From positions 310,001-374,000 of the forward strand of contig JAKSYS010000004.1 of assembly GCA_022925895.1 (NCBI GenBank): a DNA stretch of 64,000 bases, written 5' to 3'. Source of the DNA: Fragilaria crotonensis (Eukaryota; Bacillariophyta; Fragilariophyceae; Fragilariales; Fragilariaceae). The notes beneath the pieces are model-generated. The model did no database searches. It saw only the letters and a program-made list of their open reading frames with translations, and was not told where the DNA came from. Numbering within the stretch: the first letter of the stretch is position 1; each line of letters opens with the position of its first letter. The position numbers and the translations under genes are program-made. Shown in pieces: positions 32,565-44,560 of the stretch.

Positions 32565-35500
32565 ATGGTAGCAACGCGTTTGAATGAAATCACATCCAAG
32601 GGCTTGGATTGGTACAATCAAAGCACCGATGCTGCTGTTGTGAACCGACCGACCCCGGGAGAATCTGCATCTGAATCTTCTGGGCCATCCAGTGTGAATG
32701 GCACTGGCAACAGGTGGGACTATGCATCCAATTCCATTAATCATGCGGCAGAACAGGCATATTCTACACTTTCGGGAGTTGTATCCTCCTTTTACACGGA
32801 GTGCGCTGCGGCTCCTCCTCCTCCTCCACAACCACCAGCTACTGTCTCGAATCAGGAGACTGCTCCTGAAACCCGACAATCGTTCACAGCAAAGACGAAC
32901 AAGGCAACGTTCATGGCCATTCGTAAATATCCACACCTCATGTCATGGATGCTGAAGAATCCTTACAGCAGTGTCAGAGGGAGACATCATCAACCGTCAT
33001 CCATGTCGGCAGTCAGATCACTCTTGACACTGGTCCCATTCGATAAGAACCAGGCGATCTACAGTCATCAACGCATGGATCCGGAATCTTGTCTCGTACC
33101 AACTGATGCGCTGAACGATGCATTACAACCGCCAGAGCCGCAAGGCATTTCCATCGATGATACAACAATCGAGACAAGGGCTCGTAGTACCACGGAAACA
33201 CCAGATGTTGTTGGCATATGGAAATCAAGCAGGTCCATCGTTAAACAACAGCATTCACATGAAATTCCGTTGGACGTTTTTAGTAATAATAATAAATCGG
33301 CATCGAGTGCCGAGACGGCATCCCAATTGGCGGAGGGGGCGGTACGTGCGCTCCGAGATATCGCTCTGGAGGAAGGCATGGAACTCCATGGTGCCCTGAG
33401 ACATTGGACTGATCGTTGGGAGAACCCATTCTTGTCCTGGTTGGAAGCCGGTCCATGGGGTACGTAAATCATTGTATTTATGGGATTTTTACTCGTGTGA
33501 GCGCGGCTGGAACTTAACAATTTGATGACTGCTTTACCGACGCGAAAGTCGGGTGAAGAAGTGGTAGATTTGCTCTGACACAATCGTTTTCTATATAGTT
33601 TGGTTTTCCAACGAGGGATACAGTCATCAGGAAGTGGGACGCAAGGTATCCCAGATTCAGGCGGTCTTGGCTCGTCGATGTTCGACGATTGGAGAGCTGC
33701 AACAGCATTTGCTTCGCGCCGGATGGCAGAGAGGGGTGGCCCAATGGGGTGTCCTCGGCGAAGGCGGACAATGGGCTCAAGTGACTGGATGCGATGGTGC
33801 CATGGAGCGAGATTTATCACCACTGCCAGATACCACTGCATCAATTCGAGACAATGCCTATCTTCGTGGTCTGTCATCCGACTTTGACCAGTCTGCACTG
33901 AATCTCCCCGAAGTTTCAAACAACGACAATCTTCGCAGTCCAGGTATGCAACCTACCATTTCTAATTTAGGCGAACATGTCAAGGGTCATGATAATGAGA
34001 AAGAAACAAAATACTATGGCCACGGCAATGTATTCGTTAACAACACAGCGGACGGGACTATTTTTGCGGATGACTCTGCCTTGGCGGAATGGTCCATTGA
34101 TGCAATTCTTTTGATTCGTAGCCAACTCTACAGGGCCGGAAACGGAAAGGTCGAATTACCATTTGCAGATAATTGGACTGAATATGACAAGTCGCCGAGT
34201 ACAGGCGAGGATAGCATAATTTCGTCGGCATTGCTCGATAAAGATGAGGCACGGACGCTTCCCAGATGGGCTGATCTTCGTACACAACAGGTTGAAGATG
34301 GAGGTGGACAAGGCATCGACGCCCCTCGAAAGAAAGTTGTCATTTCCAATCTCCCTCTTTTGGCCGCGGAAGTGTCCGAGTTATTGAATTCGATGGAGGA
34401 GATCATGGAAGTACAACGCGAGCGTCGGTTGAACAAGTTAAAACCTCCACAGTGGGCTCGGAGAAATTGGTACATTACAACAATGACTGTGCCAGCAGTT
34501 GGTTACTTCTTGATCAAGGTGTTTCGCGATGGCTACGGTAGGATGCTTGCCAAGTTTATTGTGGAGCAAGTAGGATCGTTTGTGAAAGAGCATGTTACCG
34601 ATCCCCTCGCATCCATGTAAGTCATGAAAAATCCTATTCTTCCACAGATGCTTCGTTTTTAAAAAAATGCTCATCGTCGATTTAGCTATGTTGAATTGTT
34701 CAAGGGGCGCGAGAGTATAAGCGATCGAGAAGCAAGAATGGTGGCCATCTTCACTCTTAAGAAAATGATTCGAAGCTGGTTAGATGAGACGTACCCGAAC
34801 ATGCCGGAAGCCGAACGTGAACGGCGTGCTGAAATTATGGATATCTCGTTGCTCGAGGAGAAGAAGGAGCAGAATATGAAGAGTCTCTATGAGATCAATA
34901 GCGTCATTCGAATGTCCTTTATTGAAATGCAATTTATCAAAAAGGTAAGTCGCGTCACGTACGAACGTCTACTAGGCCGATGTCGACTGGGCAAACTAAC
35001 TTCATTTCAATCCACAGGAGCTGTTGAATGCACTTGTTGCAATCGATGACATGGTGCAAAGTAACGAGATCAACATGAATCTGGCTGCGGTTACACCCGC
35101 TGTGTTGCTGATCTACCTTGCTCAGCGGGGAGTCAAGTTCTTATTGTATGCGTTGCTCAAGATCGGGAAAAGTCGTGCTGAGACTTACTCGTCATTTCGA
35201 CAGATCATTCTTGACATTGAGCGTCTGCTTGTCATGCGGCACAATCCTCCATCGTCACCTCAACCCATCAGCTGGGGTGCCAAACCAGAGCGTTCACAAG
35301 AGAGTGTTGTTTCGAAGAACACGGGGCTGATACGTTAAGCGCTGACGACACTGGTATGCTCATGCTCCATATTCATGAGTGCCGTACAATTCTGTGGCTT
35401 GATCGCTCCCGCTTCTCAGCGGCGACTCTCCGAAATGTCGCTGAGGACCTAGCTGAGCTTGCAGGCGAACGAGGTATGTATCAGCTGCCGCATATCTCAC

Positions 35501-35677
35501 AATCTCTAGTCACATTTGCAATCTTTCTCACTTCTGTTCTATTATTTTTCAGGAGCGGTCAGCGTCCAGCAACAACTTCTCATCGTCACGCGCATGGGTA
35601 GGACGTACCCTTTCTTGAAAGTTCTGAGTACTGGAACTCCTTTTCAACTAACGCGGGTTCATTCCCAAGTGGTGTAG
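32565..35677 (+). CDS. NCA2: NCA2-like mitochondrial membrane protein, five exons, one frameshift
   Basis: Exons 32565-33459, 33599-34616, 34686-34944, 35018-35473 and 35553-35677 are joined by short introns (139, 69, 73 and 79 nt). The C-terminal third is the NCA2 domain: RNWYITTMTVPAVGYFLIKVF (membrane segment), a long helical stretch with FKGRESISDREARMVAIF, the ELLNALVAIDDMVQSNEINMNLAAVTPAVLLIYL motif (second membrane segment), and QQQLLIVTRMGRTYPFL near the end. Yeast NCA2 is a mitochondrial protein that affects expression of ATP synthase subunits. A G run at 35323-35326 is one base short; with one more G the frame restores to 917 residues exactly. The N-terminal half is divergent and Ser/Pro-rich. 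Confidence 0.83.
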
Positions 35678-36322
35678 AGTGGGTAAATTTGAATTGCCCG
35701 GCTTGGTCAACTTTTTTCAGTCACTTCGAACAAGGTGGTGCTCGTTACATGAAGTAGTCAGTGCAACGCGCATCCAAACACGGCGACGCGGTGCTAATGG
35801 CTCCAAGATAGGGGCTCGCGCGTAGGTGATTCAATGGTAGAGCATTACCTCCCCTTGTGAGAAGTCACCGCCAATTGGATTTTCATTGGTATGTTGTTCC
35901 TGCATTTGAAATCCCCATGGCGTCAGTTAGGACCAAAATTCCCAACCGTTAACCCGTCAACGACGAGAACTGGTGCCGACTTTTCAAAGTCTATTGCAGC
36001 ACCTATGCTATTACTTCGAGAATAGCAGTGAATGCTCGTCGTCGCCTAAGAATCGGCAGCAAGAGTAGAGATAAGAAACTTGCAGTGCAGTCCGATTTCC
36101 CTACTCGTAGTAACATACAGTGGATATAACGACTGTAGGTTTTCTGCCTACCGTACCGGTAGATAGTACCCCTGCATACACGGTACAGGTGCATTGATCG
36201 GTTGAGATTAATCGCACAATGTCACTTCCAATCGGACAGTGAGGACGATGACCTATAACTGTGATGAATCGAGGGACAGCTTTTCCTAGCTTCAGAAGCC
36301 ACCTGTCACCGGTGATCATAGG
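35678..36322. other. Intergenic
   Basis: About 650 bases between NCA2 and ALG5-like genes on the same strand. A TACCGGTA palindrome lies at 36154-36161. A weak tRNA-like stretch at 35820-35890 was considered and rejected. Confidence 0.5.
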
Positions 36323-37321
36323 ATGTTCACTCTCCCGCATTTCCTTTACAGTGTTTCGTGTCTCTTCATCTGTTCATTGGATGCCCCATCGTTCATTTCC
36401 GCATTTGTTCCAGTTTTTCCCTCAAGATATCGCCGGTCGCTACTGTTCACAGCTCATACAGCGACAGCAAACTACCACCCAGTCGATCTGACTGTCGTTA
36501 TTCCTGCCTATAATGAAGTTGATCGGATCGGTGACACGCTTCAAAGCTACACAGATTACTTCAGAACCAACGCATCACAATTACCCCTCAAACGACAATG
36601 CAAAATCCTAGTGGTCGACGATGGATCCCTCGACGCGACTGCCGAATTGGCTCGTACCTATCCAGGAGTCGAGTGTGTGTCCCTCCCTTCCAATCAAGGG
36701 AAGGGTGCTGCCGTGTCCCATGGCATCGTTCAGCTCAAACCAGGTGAATTGTGTTTGGTGGCAGATGCCGATGGCAGTGCCACCCTACAAGATCTGCCAG
36801 CCATGTTGATGCAGTTGGTGCAGACGATGGAGTCATCCACCACTGACACACAACCGCCCCTTAATTCCTCTTTCTGGTTGATGCCGGCCATTGTGGTCGG
36901 TCATCGAATCTCGACTGCTCGTGATGGTGGTGGCGATGAGTCGACAATGCGAGGATCATCTGCAGTACCATCCATCCGGAGCATCCTCCGATGGGGGTTC
37001 CGTACTACGGTCCGGTGTTTCGCTGGAGATTTGCGAGTGCGTGATACGCAATGTGGTTTCAAGCTCATGACTGTCACGGCCGGTCAATTGCTATACCGAA
37101 ATTTGAATTTGCAAGGATGGACGCACGATGTGGAAGTCTTGTATCGAGCCAAAATGTTGGAGATTCCCGTGGCGGAACACGATATTCAATGGCAAGATAA
37201 GGAGGGATCCAAACTGATTGAGAGTCCAGGAGGGACGATTGGTGTCAGTATTACAATGTTGCTCGAAGTGTTGCTCATGAGGTTGGCCTATGAAACTGGG
37301 TCGTGGACAGTGCTACGATGA
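36323..37321 (+). CDS. ALG5: Dolichyl-phosphate beta-glucosyltransferase (ALG5-like, GT2)
   Basis: A single-exon frame of 332 residues. An N-terminal hydrophobic stretch (residues 3-30, FTLPHFLYSVSCLFICSL) would anchor it in the ER membrane. The GT2 domain follows: VVIPAYNEVDRIGDTL, VVDDGSLDATAELA, PSNQGKGAAVSHGI, VADADGSATL, RVRDTQCGFKLMT and GWTHDVEVLYRA. The end (EGSKLIES..LLMRLAYETGSW) matches ALG5 rather than DPM1. It makes dolichyl-P-glucose from UDP-glucose for N-glycan assembly. The lone insertion is a Gly/Asp/Ser-rich loop around residues 198-215. The frame is clean. Confidence 0.86.
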   Translation: MFTLPHFLYSVSCLFICSLDAPSFISAFVPVFPSRYRRSLLFTAHTATANYHPVDLTVVIPAYNEVDRIGDTLQSYTDYFRTNASQLPLKRQCKILVVDDGSLDATAELARTYPGVECVSLPSNQGKGAAVSHGIVQLKPGELCLVADADGSATLQDLPAMLMQLVQTMESSTTDTQPPLNSSFWLMPAIVVGHRISTARDGGGDESTMRGSSAVPSIRSILRWGFRTTVRCFAGDLRVRDTQCGFKLMTVTAGQLLYRNLNLQGWTHDVEVLYRAKMLEIPVAEHDIQWQDKEGSKLIESPGGTIGVSITMLLEVLLMRLAYETGSWTVLR

Positions 37322-38287
37322 GATTATGGTTTTGAGGGTTTGTACGTGCAGCTGTTGGTGAAAAAAGAACAATGAGCTGTCGACAATCGTTCGATGCGAC
37401 AGCTCTCGATGGCGAGATGCGCCTATGGCTACGCAAAAGAATGTAACATAATCTAGCGCTGCGTCGGAGTGAAATTGTAGGTAGGAGGTCGCCTGTTCGA
37501 GTCATATTGTATACCTCATAACTCTGCCTCAACTGTTAGCTCTCAAGTATGGATTTCGTAGTGCTGTCGTAATTAAAAGTAATAAAAGGGTTTTGGGGTT
37601 GCCCACTAGGGGTTGGTCAAAGATTCGATCAAACCTTTCGGAAATCTCAGTTACGCAGTTTTGTTTGCAATCAGCAACACGCGGTCATCAGCTAAGCTTC
37701 ATAGACTCACGTTCTGCCTCTGAACAAGAATGTGTGTTTGCGAATTTTCTAGCATTATAAACCCTTGCAAAAGTCGTTCTGTTGTCTTGTACTATTCCAG
37801 TGCACGTACAACTAACCATAGAAATCTAATGCGGTACTGGTACGGAGTATTCGCAGTACTGTACGGCTTCGGACGACTGCACCAGATGAAACTATGGCTA
37901 TAATTATCTTTCGATGTGGTTTAGTAGCATACTGCTATACGGAGTACACACTCACAAAGTCGGACGGGTCACGGTGCTCGGGCAAACGCCCAACGTCGCG
38001 GTCGCCTTCGTCATCCATAGGCACATAGGCGCATGTGCCTGCGTTCATCGTGGCGACTCGGATCTCCGAGTACAACAAGTACCATACGCAGTAGGCAGTA
38101 GTACGCAGTACTCAAGTATTCCTCAACGGTGGTCCGTGACCAGCGCAGCGAGACTCCTTCGCATAAGCAGATTGCAGCGCAAGGGCCTACGGGTAGCAAC
38201 AGTCAAGCTGTCTGTCAATTCCACATCTGACAAGCATACATTTTACTCGCAGTACTGCACATCGGTTGTAGTTGTAGTAGTGACACC
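37322..38287. other. Intergenic
   Basis: About 970 bases between ALG5 and the SNARE gene. A tRNA-like fragment near 37450-37510 was considered and rejected. GTAC-rich segments occur near 37820-37870 and 38060-38110. No gene is supported. Confidence 0.5.
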
Positions 38288-39509
38288 ATGGGCAAGTCCA
38301 AGGTTGACGATGAGCTAACTGAGCTTCTTACCAAGCTGTATACTATGCAGGAGGATGTTGGTGCCAAGCCCAAGACGTCAGATGAAGAGAAGAAGAACAA
38401 AGCGGAGAATGTAGCAGTCATGGGAACGGGACGGAAGGCCCAGGCCAAGGGATCTCGCTTTCTTGAATTGCGATCCATGATTATTCAACGAATCAAGTTG
38501 ATTCATCGAAAATTGTCAGAAGTCAAGGACTTGGAGAATGCTGGGTATGGAGGAGATAATCCTACTCAATTGATCAAATTGCAAGCGGAAACGCGCGAAG
38601 AGATTCGTCAAGCCAACGATGAATGGAAGGAGTTGGATGCCATTTACAAGAGGGAAGCGCGCAAGAAGCGATCCAAATTTACTCCGGAAGAACTGGAAAC
38701 ACAGGCCCAACTGGTGCAGCAGTTGTATGATCAGATTCAAAAGATTCGAGAGGCGCAATTGGCCGGCTTTGCTAGGGCTGGTCGACCGGATCACGATGCT
38801 GCCGCGTCTATTTTGGGAGGAATCAAACAATATGGTATGTACACGGCCATTGCTATCGAAGCCCAGCCTAGCCTAGAATATATGCAACTGCACGACATTC
38901 AAAATTACTCCAGGAATCTCACTTAGTGTACTCTCCGCTTTTGAAGCTCCTGGTGGTACTGGCAAGCAGGGTGGTGGCGCCTGGAATGCTGGAGGAGGCG
39001 GCGGCAGCGGCCCTGGTGCTTCCTTGACAGAAGGACAACGTGTCCAAATTCAGGAATTGGAGCAACGTGATGCTGATTTCGACCGACAGCTTGATGAGAT
39101 TGGGGAAGGTATCGCCGACCTGGGTGAGATTGCAGCTCTGCAATCTGAAGAAGTAAAGCATCAAAGCTTGATGCTGGATCATTTGGAGTAAGTTGTCACG
39201 GTGCCTCTTAAAGTTTGGATATCATCTTGCTTGTGTTCTCGTTCTCAACTAACGCAATGCTCTCAATCACACTCACACAGCTCCAAAGTTGATCGAATCA
39301 ACGATCGAGTCACCAACGTGAACAGCCGCATGAAGGAGACTCTGGATCAAGTTGGGCGAAGCTCCGATAAGTTGATTGTTGATATCATTTGTATTGTGTT
39401 GGCAATTGGTTTTGCTGCTGTCTTTACAACCTTTTGCAAAATAGAGAGTATAATATACTTGCCTCCATCTCGCCGAGTCCTATTAATAGTACAAATGTTT
39501 TTCTTGTAA
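38288..39509 (+). CDS. Qc-SNARE (SYP7/syntaxin-6/8-like)
   Basis: Exons 38288-38834, 38947-39187 and 39281-39509 (introns 112 and 93 nt) give 338 residues. The N-terminal 180 residues are helical and charged. A Gly-rich linker (GKQGGGAWNAGGGGGSG) leads to the SNARE motif at about residues 220-280: DEIGEGIADLGEIAALQSEE, HQSLMLDHLDSKVDRINDRV. The Q in KHQSLMLDHL aligns with the zero-layer Gln of Qc-SNAREs. A membrane anchor follows (LIVDIICIVLAIGFAAVFTTF). The sequence after the anchor (about 20 residues) is longer than usual for a SNARE tail, so the true stop could be earlier. It would drive membrane fusion in endomembrane traffic. Confidence 0.85.
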
Positions 39510-39992
39510 TTTTTTTACTCCTCATCACGATTATTACCATTATTCTGACAGCTACTATACGTGCATATGAATACCAACTACCAACGGTTGTTGATCCACT
39601 TGTCGTTCTTGTCATGTCATTTTCCACCCCTGGACCTGTCGATGAAGACCTTACTCCACCAAAACCTTCAACCCTTGCTCTGTGGGAACACGCTCCAACA
39701 CTCCACCCAAGGTGGTTGGTGATGGTCATGATCGTGGTGAATGTGGGCCCCATCACGGTCATTGTCAACCGCTCCGTGGTCATTTTTCTCCTTTACGTTC
39801 TTATGTAATTTCATCAGGCTCGATGAGAGTTGTTGTGAAAATGCTTCGCACGTTTCTGTACATTTCGCTTGCAACCCTAACACCCAGTTGTTGTGGTATA
39901 ACATCATGTCTCTACTTTAGAATATAGGGAAAAACTACGACTATAATAGGGTAGTATGTTCCACGACTTCTTCCTCCCACTGACATGCTTTT
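39510..39992. other. Intergenic between convergent SNARE and UPF0652 genes
   Basis: About 480 bases including both 3' ends. Small ORFs on both strands (one His/Asp-rich) show no family resemblance. Confidence 0.5.
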
Positions 39993-41879
39993 TCATTTAA
40001 AGTCACCGTCAAAACCTTGAAAGCCGGACATCATGAACGCATGATAGTATTTCTTCTTGGCAATCAACGAGGTCCAATTCCATGACGATGTGAGCCGTCC
40101 ATCAATGCAGCTACCACCATCATCGCCGGAACCATCAAAACCATGTTTGAAGTAATCGCAGAGTACCAATTTTCGGAGTCGATCAGGAGTACCAAAGTTG
40201 GTGGTAATGTAATTTTTGAAGACAACGTTGGATTCCCCCGCCTCGTCGGCTGTGACCGTGTCCAGATCGTGCAGGAAGGAACAGATGGGATTGAGGAATC
40301 TTGGAATTTGAGTGTACTTGTCAATAAAGACCAGGGCGTTGGGGACGTCGCGATCTCCCAAATGGATGACCGATAAGCCAACCCAAGGTGCTCCTGCTTC
40401 TGACTGCGTACTGGTCAGGAGCGAGCGCATGACCTTGGCGACTGAGGGACATGATTGGACGCGATGGAGTCCCTGTCCTGTATTGTATAGTTGGTAGGAT
40501 GTGGATGTACTCAGCAGGTCTTCATCGGCACAAACCCACAACTTGTGCATGTGTCGTTGTACCTTTTGCCACAATCTGAGGGATTGCCAGCAAAAGGTGT
40601 ATTGAGTGGAATGCGAATGCGACAGGGTCGGGCCGGTACTTCCGGATGTGCTAAAGGCAGAAAATCCGTAGCGAAGGTTGTTGTTGCTGGAGTATGGGGA
40701 CATGCGCGATCCACCTGTGAGTTGGAGAGACAATTCCGACGATTCAGGAGCGTGAGGGTCAAAGTTGTCCTCCAGGTACTCCAACATGGTTTGAACTGGG
40801 CGAACGTTGGCATCCACGTAGGAAATGGCATCGCGGATACTCTCCAAAACACGTTCGACTTGATCGGGTGAAAGTTTCGAGTGAGGTGTCGAGTATTCTT
40901 GTACAAGTTCTTGTCTCATTGCTCTTTGACGCGAATGAATTTCATCAATTTCCTGTCGAGACAGCTTTGCCTTCGACCCATTCCCTCCATTCATGCGGCG
41001 ACCATGGCTCACACCGACGACCCGTGTTGATTCAATCAATCGCGGATCCTTGAGCAATGCGTCACAATCGTGATCCTGTAGGTATGGTGCCACGAGGAGT
41101 AAGTCCTTGTGCAATGAAAATCCAAGTGACTTTGCGACCGTTGGGGATTGGGCATCTTGCAAGAGGTACATTAATTTTCCATAGGTTGTTCTCATGGAAG
41201 ATGGATTCAAGACTTTGTTCCGACGACCAACTTCAAACATGGCTTGCAGAAGGACAGCATTTTCTTTGGGGTGTTTTGAGGCAGCGTTCCCCAGGACAAT
41301 TGGTGGTTTGCCCGACCCCTTGCCACGAAGTAACTTGGCAACTGTACCATTTCGTTTTGGTTTTGATTTTGCTTTCATTTTTCCATTTCTGCTAATCTGG
41401 TCCTTGCCACTGCCTTTTGCGTGACTGTGACTCGCGGTAGTAGAATCGGTCGGCGTTCCAGATGACGTTGCTATAGCCGTCCCAGGTGCCATGGATGTGA
41501 TGAGAAAGTCACACAGTGCTGGTTCCTTCCCAGATGCGACAATCAAACCAGTGGCAATGTGTGCGGCTTCCAAGATACCATCCAAGATCCGTCGCACTTT
41601 GTTACCACGGCGTCCCGCCACGTCGACATGATCGGTATATTCACTAACATTCAAGCATTGTTCCATAACTTGTAACAAGACGCGTTCTTCTGGAGAAAGA
41701 CGTAGTGGTACGTACTGACAAAATGTAGCAAATTCCAAAACGTCAGCTTTGGAAGGTGTAGGCGTAGTTATGGACGCAGCTGTAGTTTCAGAGACAAGTA
41801 TGTCGTCGCTGGCACTTTCATTGGCTTGCGTTTCATGTTCAGTCGATTCCATGGTCATGCCGCAAAATGACTTTAACAT
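39993..41879 (-). CDS. UPF0652/DUF2009 family protein
   Basis: An intact single-exon frame of 628 residues. Recognised blocks are FCQYVPLRLSPEERVLL near the N-terminus, LGFSLHKDLLLVAPYLQDH, a QSLRLWQKVQRHMHKLWVCADEDLL stretch, YNTGQGLHRVQSCPS, WVGLSVIHLGDRDVPNALVFIDKYTQIPRFLNPI and LVLCDYFKHGFDGSGDDGGSCIDGRLTSSWNW. These are the signature of the conserved eukaryotic UPF0652 family, whose function is unknown. Two low-complexity inserts (about residues 130-185 and 425-450) are Ser/Lys or Ser/Gly/Thr rich. No signal peptide or membrane segment is seen. Confidence 0.87.
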   Translation of the reverse strand: MLKSFCGMTMESTEHETQANESASDDILVSETTAASITTPTPSKADVLEFATFCQYVPLRLSPEERVLLQVMEQCLNVSEYTDHVDVAGRRGNKVRRILDGILEAAHIATGLIVASGKEPALCDFLITSMAPGTAIATSSGTPTDSTTASHSHAKGSGKDQISRNGKMKAKSKPKRNGTVAKLLRGKGSGKPPIVLGNAASKHPKENAVLLQAMFEVGRRNKVLNPSSMRTTYGKLMYLLQDAQSPTVAKSLGFSLHKDLLLVAPYLQDHDCDALLKDPRLIESTRVVGVSHGRRMNGGNGSKAKLSRQEIDEIHSRQRAMRQELVQEYSTPHSKLSPDQVERVLESIRDAISYVDANVRPVQTMLEYLEDNFDPHAPESSELSLQLTGGSRMSPYSSNNNLRYGFSAFSTSGSTGPTLSHSHSTQYTFCWQSLRLWQKVQRHMHKLWVCADEDLLSTSTSYQLYNTGQGLHRVQSCPSVAKVMRSLLTSTQSEAGAPWVGLSVIHLGDRDVPNALVFIDKYTQIPRFLNPICSFLHDLDTVTADEAGESNVVFKNYITTNFGTPDRLRKLVLCDYFKHGFDGSGDDGGSCIDGRLTSSWNWTSLIAKKKYYHAFMMSGFQGFDGDFK

Positions 41880-42639
41880 ACGATTGGAACAGCAGATGTA
41901 GGAGAGAATGGTTGCGTAGTGAACGATGGATACTGTTGGATGATGTCAGATGCAAGATGAATGATGTGTGATGTATGTTGTATGATGAACGTTATTGGTT
42001 GTTGTGCCTCCTATCTCCTATCTGAATAAATGGGGAATAAAAGGGATTGGAATGGAACATGGAACCGTACCAGCAGAATTGGTGCAGGTGCGTATTTTAA
42101 AGTCGACCGTTGTACCACGTAGAAGACTGTACTGTCGTATGGTACCGATACACAGACATCTTTTCACAAAGTCACATGCACGCCCACCGCCACCGACCAA
42201 GCGGACGACCAATTGCCGAGAACGGATGCATTTTTAGTTCGTGTCTGGTGCGCCAATTGCGGTTGGCGACAGACACGTCAGTTGTCGAAACGGCGGCCAG
42301 CGGGCTCCGGACACGCGCTCGTCGGATCGCTCTTGTCTTCCTCTCTTGCTACTGTCTACCTGGTACTGTTCGTCTTGCTAACAGTGCTGCAACCACAAAG
42401 AGTAAGATGGAAACCAAATGAATGACTTGAACTATAATCACAGCCAAACGAATGAAAAGCTTGGTTGTCCGGGCATGAATGTGGACAGCCTGCAAGACGT
42501 TCTGAAGCTTGGACCATCTACGACGTTGTAGTGCATCCCATGTCAATACACTCCAACTCTCCTTACCTCCAACCCTCCAGAGCCATTTCACGTATCGTCC
42601 ATTGTACAACTCCGACTAGAGATTAGAATTGGTTTGACC
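41880..42639. other. Shared 5' region between UPF0652 and eIF3f
   Basis: About 760 bases between divergently transcribed genes. It includes short ATGATG-type repeats around 41940-41990. One 70-codon plus-strand ORF with a hydrophobic stretch lies at 42213-42425 but has no other support. Confidence 0.5.
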
Positions 42640-43746
42640 ATGGTATCGAGCATGACAAGTATTGCGAATCCGACAAATGCGACAACAACTAGCAATAGTA
42701 CAAGCAACCCGGCCCTTCTTCTCGACGGAGATGTTGCGGCAGCAACTGTCGTGACAGTTCATCCTCTCGTCTTGTTGAGTGTCTTGGATCATCACACTCG
42801 ACGACAGGAACCAAATGGACGTGTCATTGGAACTTTGTTGGGACGACGAAATGGAAACATGGTACGTTTGTGTTGCTTTTGTATAAATATGGCGAGATCC
42901 CATACTACCTTGTTGAAGTTACTAATTCCCACACACACACTGCTACTACTACGTTAGGTTGAAATTACCAATTGCTTCGCTGTTCCACACGCCGAACGCG
43001 GTTATGAAGTTGCCATTGGCAAGGATTTCAACAAGACCATGTTGCAATTGCATCGCAAGGCAAACCGAAAGGAGGTGGTTGTCGGTTGGTACGCCTCGGC
43101 CTGTGACAGCACAACCGGAACCACGGATGCCAATGGTTCGGAAGATGCTGGTGAAAAGTCACCAGCTGTTGTGACTCCACTCGTCTCGGATACGTCCTCT
43201 CTCATTCATGATTTCTATGCCACGGAAGCGGAAGATGGAGATCCAATTCATTTGGTCGTTGATACGAGACTGCTGGATGATTCGATTCAGATCCGGGGAT
43301 ACACGTCGAGTCCGGTTCTCATTCAGAATGAACCACTAGCCAATCTCTTTCATGAAATTAAAGTTGTTGTGCAATCGACCGAAGCAGAAGCCATTTGTCT
43401 CCATGAAATGCACAAACAACATGTCACCGCAGACGACAACACTACTAGTGACGACAAGAACCCCGTATCACAGCTTCAAGCCAGCATGGGACAGTTGCTT
43501 CAATCGTTGGAAACTACCTCGTCGTATGTGGATGACGTTGTGGATGGCCGCCGTCCTGCCGATCCCACGGTGGGACGGGCCATTTCCAATGTCATGGCAC
43601 AAGTACCACGCATCCTACCCGCAAGTCGATTCGAAACTGTCTTTCATGAGAATTTACAAGATTTGCTCATGGTGACCTACTTGTCCAATTTGACCCGGAC
43701 GCAATTGGATATTGCTGAAAAGTTACAGACGAGTTTGGGAATTTGA
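42640..43746 (+). CDS. EIF3F: Translation initiation factor eIF3 subunit F
   Basis: Exons 42640-42861 and 42958-43746 (96-nt GTACGT..TAG intron) encode 336 residues. The MPN domain is seen as VTVHPLVLLSVLDHHTRR, RVIGTLLGRRNG, VEITNCFAVPHAERG, VVGWYAS and SSLIHDFYATEAEDGDPIHLVVDT. The C-terminal region (VGRAISNVMAQVPRI, FETVFHENLQDLLMVTYLSNLTRTQLDIAEKL) is the eIF3f/RPN8-type helical tail. The catalytic JAMM His-x-His is absent, as expected of eIF3f, a non-catalytic MPN subunit of the 40S-binding eIF3 complex. An Asp/Glu/Thr insert sits around residues 115-135. This is the intact member of a duplicated pair; a tail fragment lies at 50487. Confidence 0.93.
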
Positions 43747-44241
43747 GATTTTGGCGGGGTCGTCAGCCGCGGACTGCGTAGTACAGTTTTCGGAGCATGT
43801 ATGACAGCAAGAGTTCGTGGACTGTGAGATACGAGTTACGAACAAAACGCATCCGCGATTGTGGCGATGAATCTGCTATGTTAGCAGACAAGAGGGTGCT
43901 AGATCCCAAGCAAAGTAGAATGACAATTTACTGATGGCGTAGAATGATGCTCAGGCAAGGTTTTGCAGTACTGCTATCCAACTGTGTTGTCAAGTATTAC
44001 TATGAAACACAATTGTATACCCCGAAGTGCTATACATGCGTCGTCACTCTCGAGCCACCGATTGATACTTGTAATTGTGGTACTGCACATTCAAACACAA
44101 CCGGCTAGGGCGCCTGCCCGAAATGACGAGGAAGTGGGTTGTCTTGTTCATTTGGACGACTGGAACCAAGACGGAAACTGCGAAGACGCTGGATGTTAAA
44201 GTTTTGTACTCGTAATGAACTATGGTACCTTCGTTATCTCC

Positions 44242-44560
44242 CTACCTGACGGCCAATAAGAAGTTTTGACCACCTCCTATCTCACTGGTCATGCCACCGT
44301 TGCCGCCATCGCTTCCCCCCTGGAACGTCAGTGGGCAAGTCACCATGAATTTGTGAATCGCACTTCCATTCCCCTTGAGGATTGGACTTCCATAACTGGA
44401 CGACACCTGCATCTCCACTAGTGGCAAGGACAGTCCCAGTGACATTCCATTGGCATTTCCAGGAGCCATGTGATGGCAACACCTGGGTCGAGGTCAACTC
44501 CAACTTCTCATTTGATTCAATCCAAGCAAATGCTGGAAGTGTTTTGGTTTGAGTAGACAG
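44242..44560 (-). pseudogene. SEH1 remnant with large internal deletion (left copy)
   Basis: The frame 44572-44282 (PAFAWIESNEKLELTSTQVLPS..WKCQWNVTGTVLATSGDAGVVQLWKSNPQGEWKC) is the SEH1 C-terminal blade fused directly to sequence that in the right copy lies upstream of the SEH1 start (PDPAFAWMES). About 1 kb encoding the first five or so WD repeats is missing. The tail frame is further shifted after DLPTDVPGG. It cannot give a functional nucleoporin. Confidence 0.85.

Noticed and set aside
35820-35895. tRNA-like stretch (TTCAATGGTAGAGCA with a following TTGTGAG)
   Set aside because: The D-arm-like part is good, but the anticodon stem does not pair and the T-loop lacks the usual TTCGAATC. 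At most a decayed tRNA relic.
37445-37510. tRNA-like fragment (GGTCGCCTGTTCGAGTC)
   Set aside because: Only the T-arm-like piece is convincing; no closing acceptor stem or D-arm could be placed.
39668-39907. His/Asp-rich minus-strand ORF
   Set aside because: Lies between convergent genes and is explained by a local GTGGTCAT-type composition bias.
42213-42425. 70-codon plus-strand ORF with a hydrophobic stretch
   Set aside because: Located in the shared 5' region of two real genes; no signal beyond hydrophobicity.
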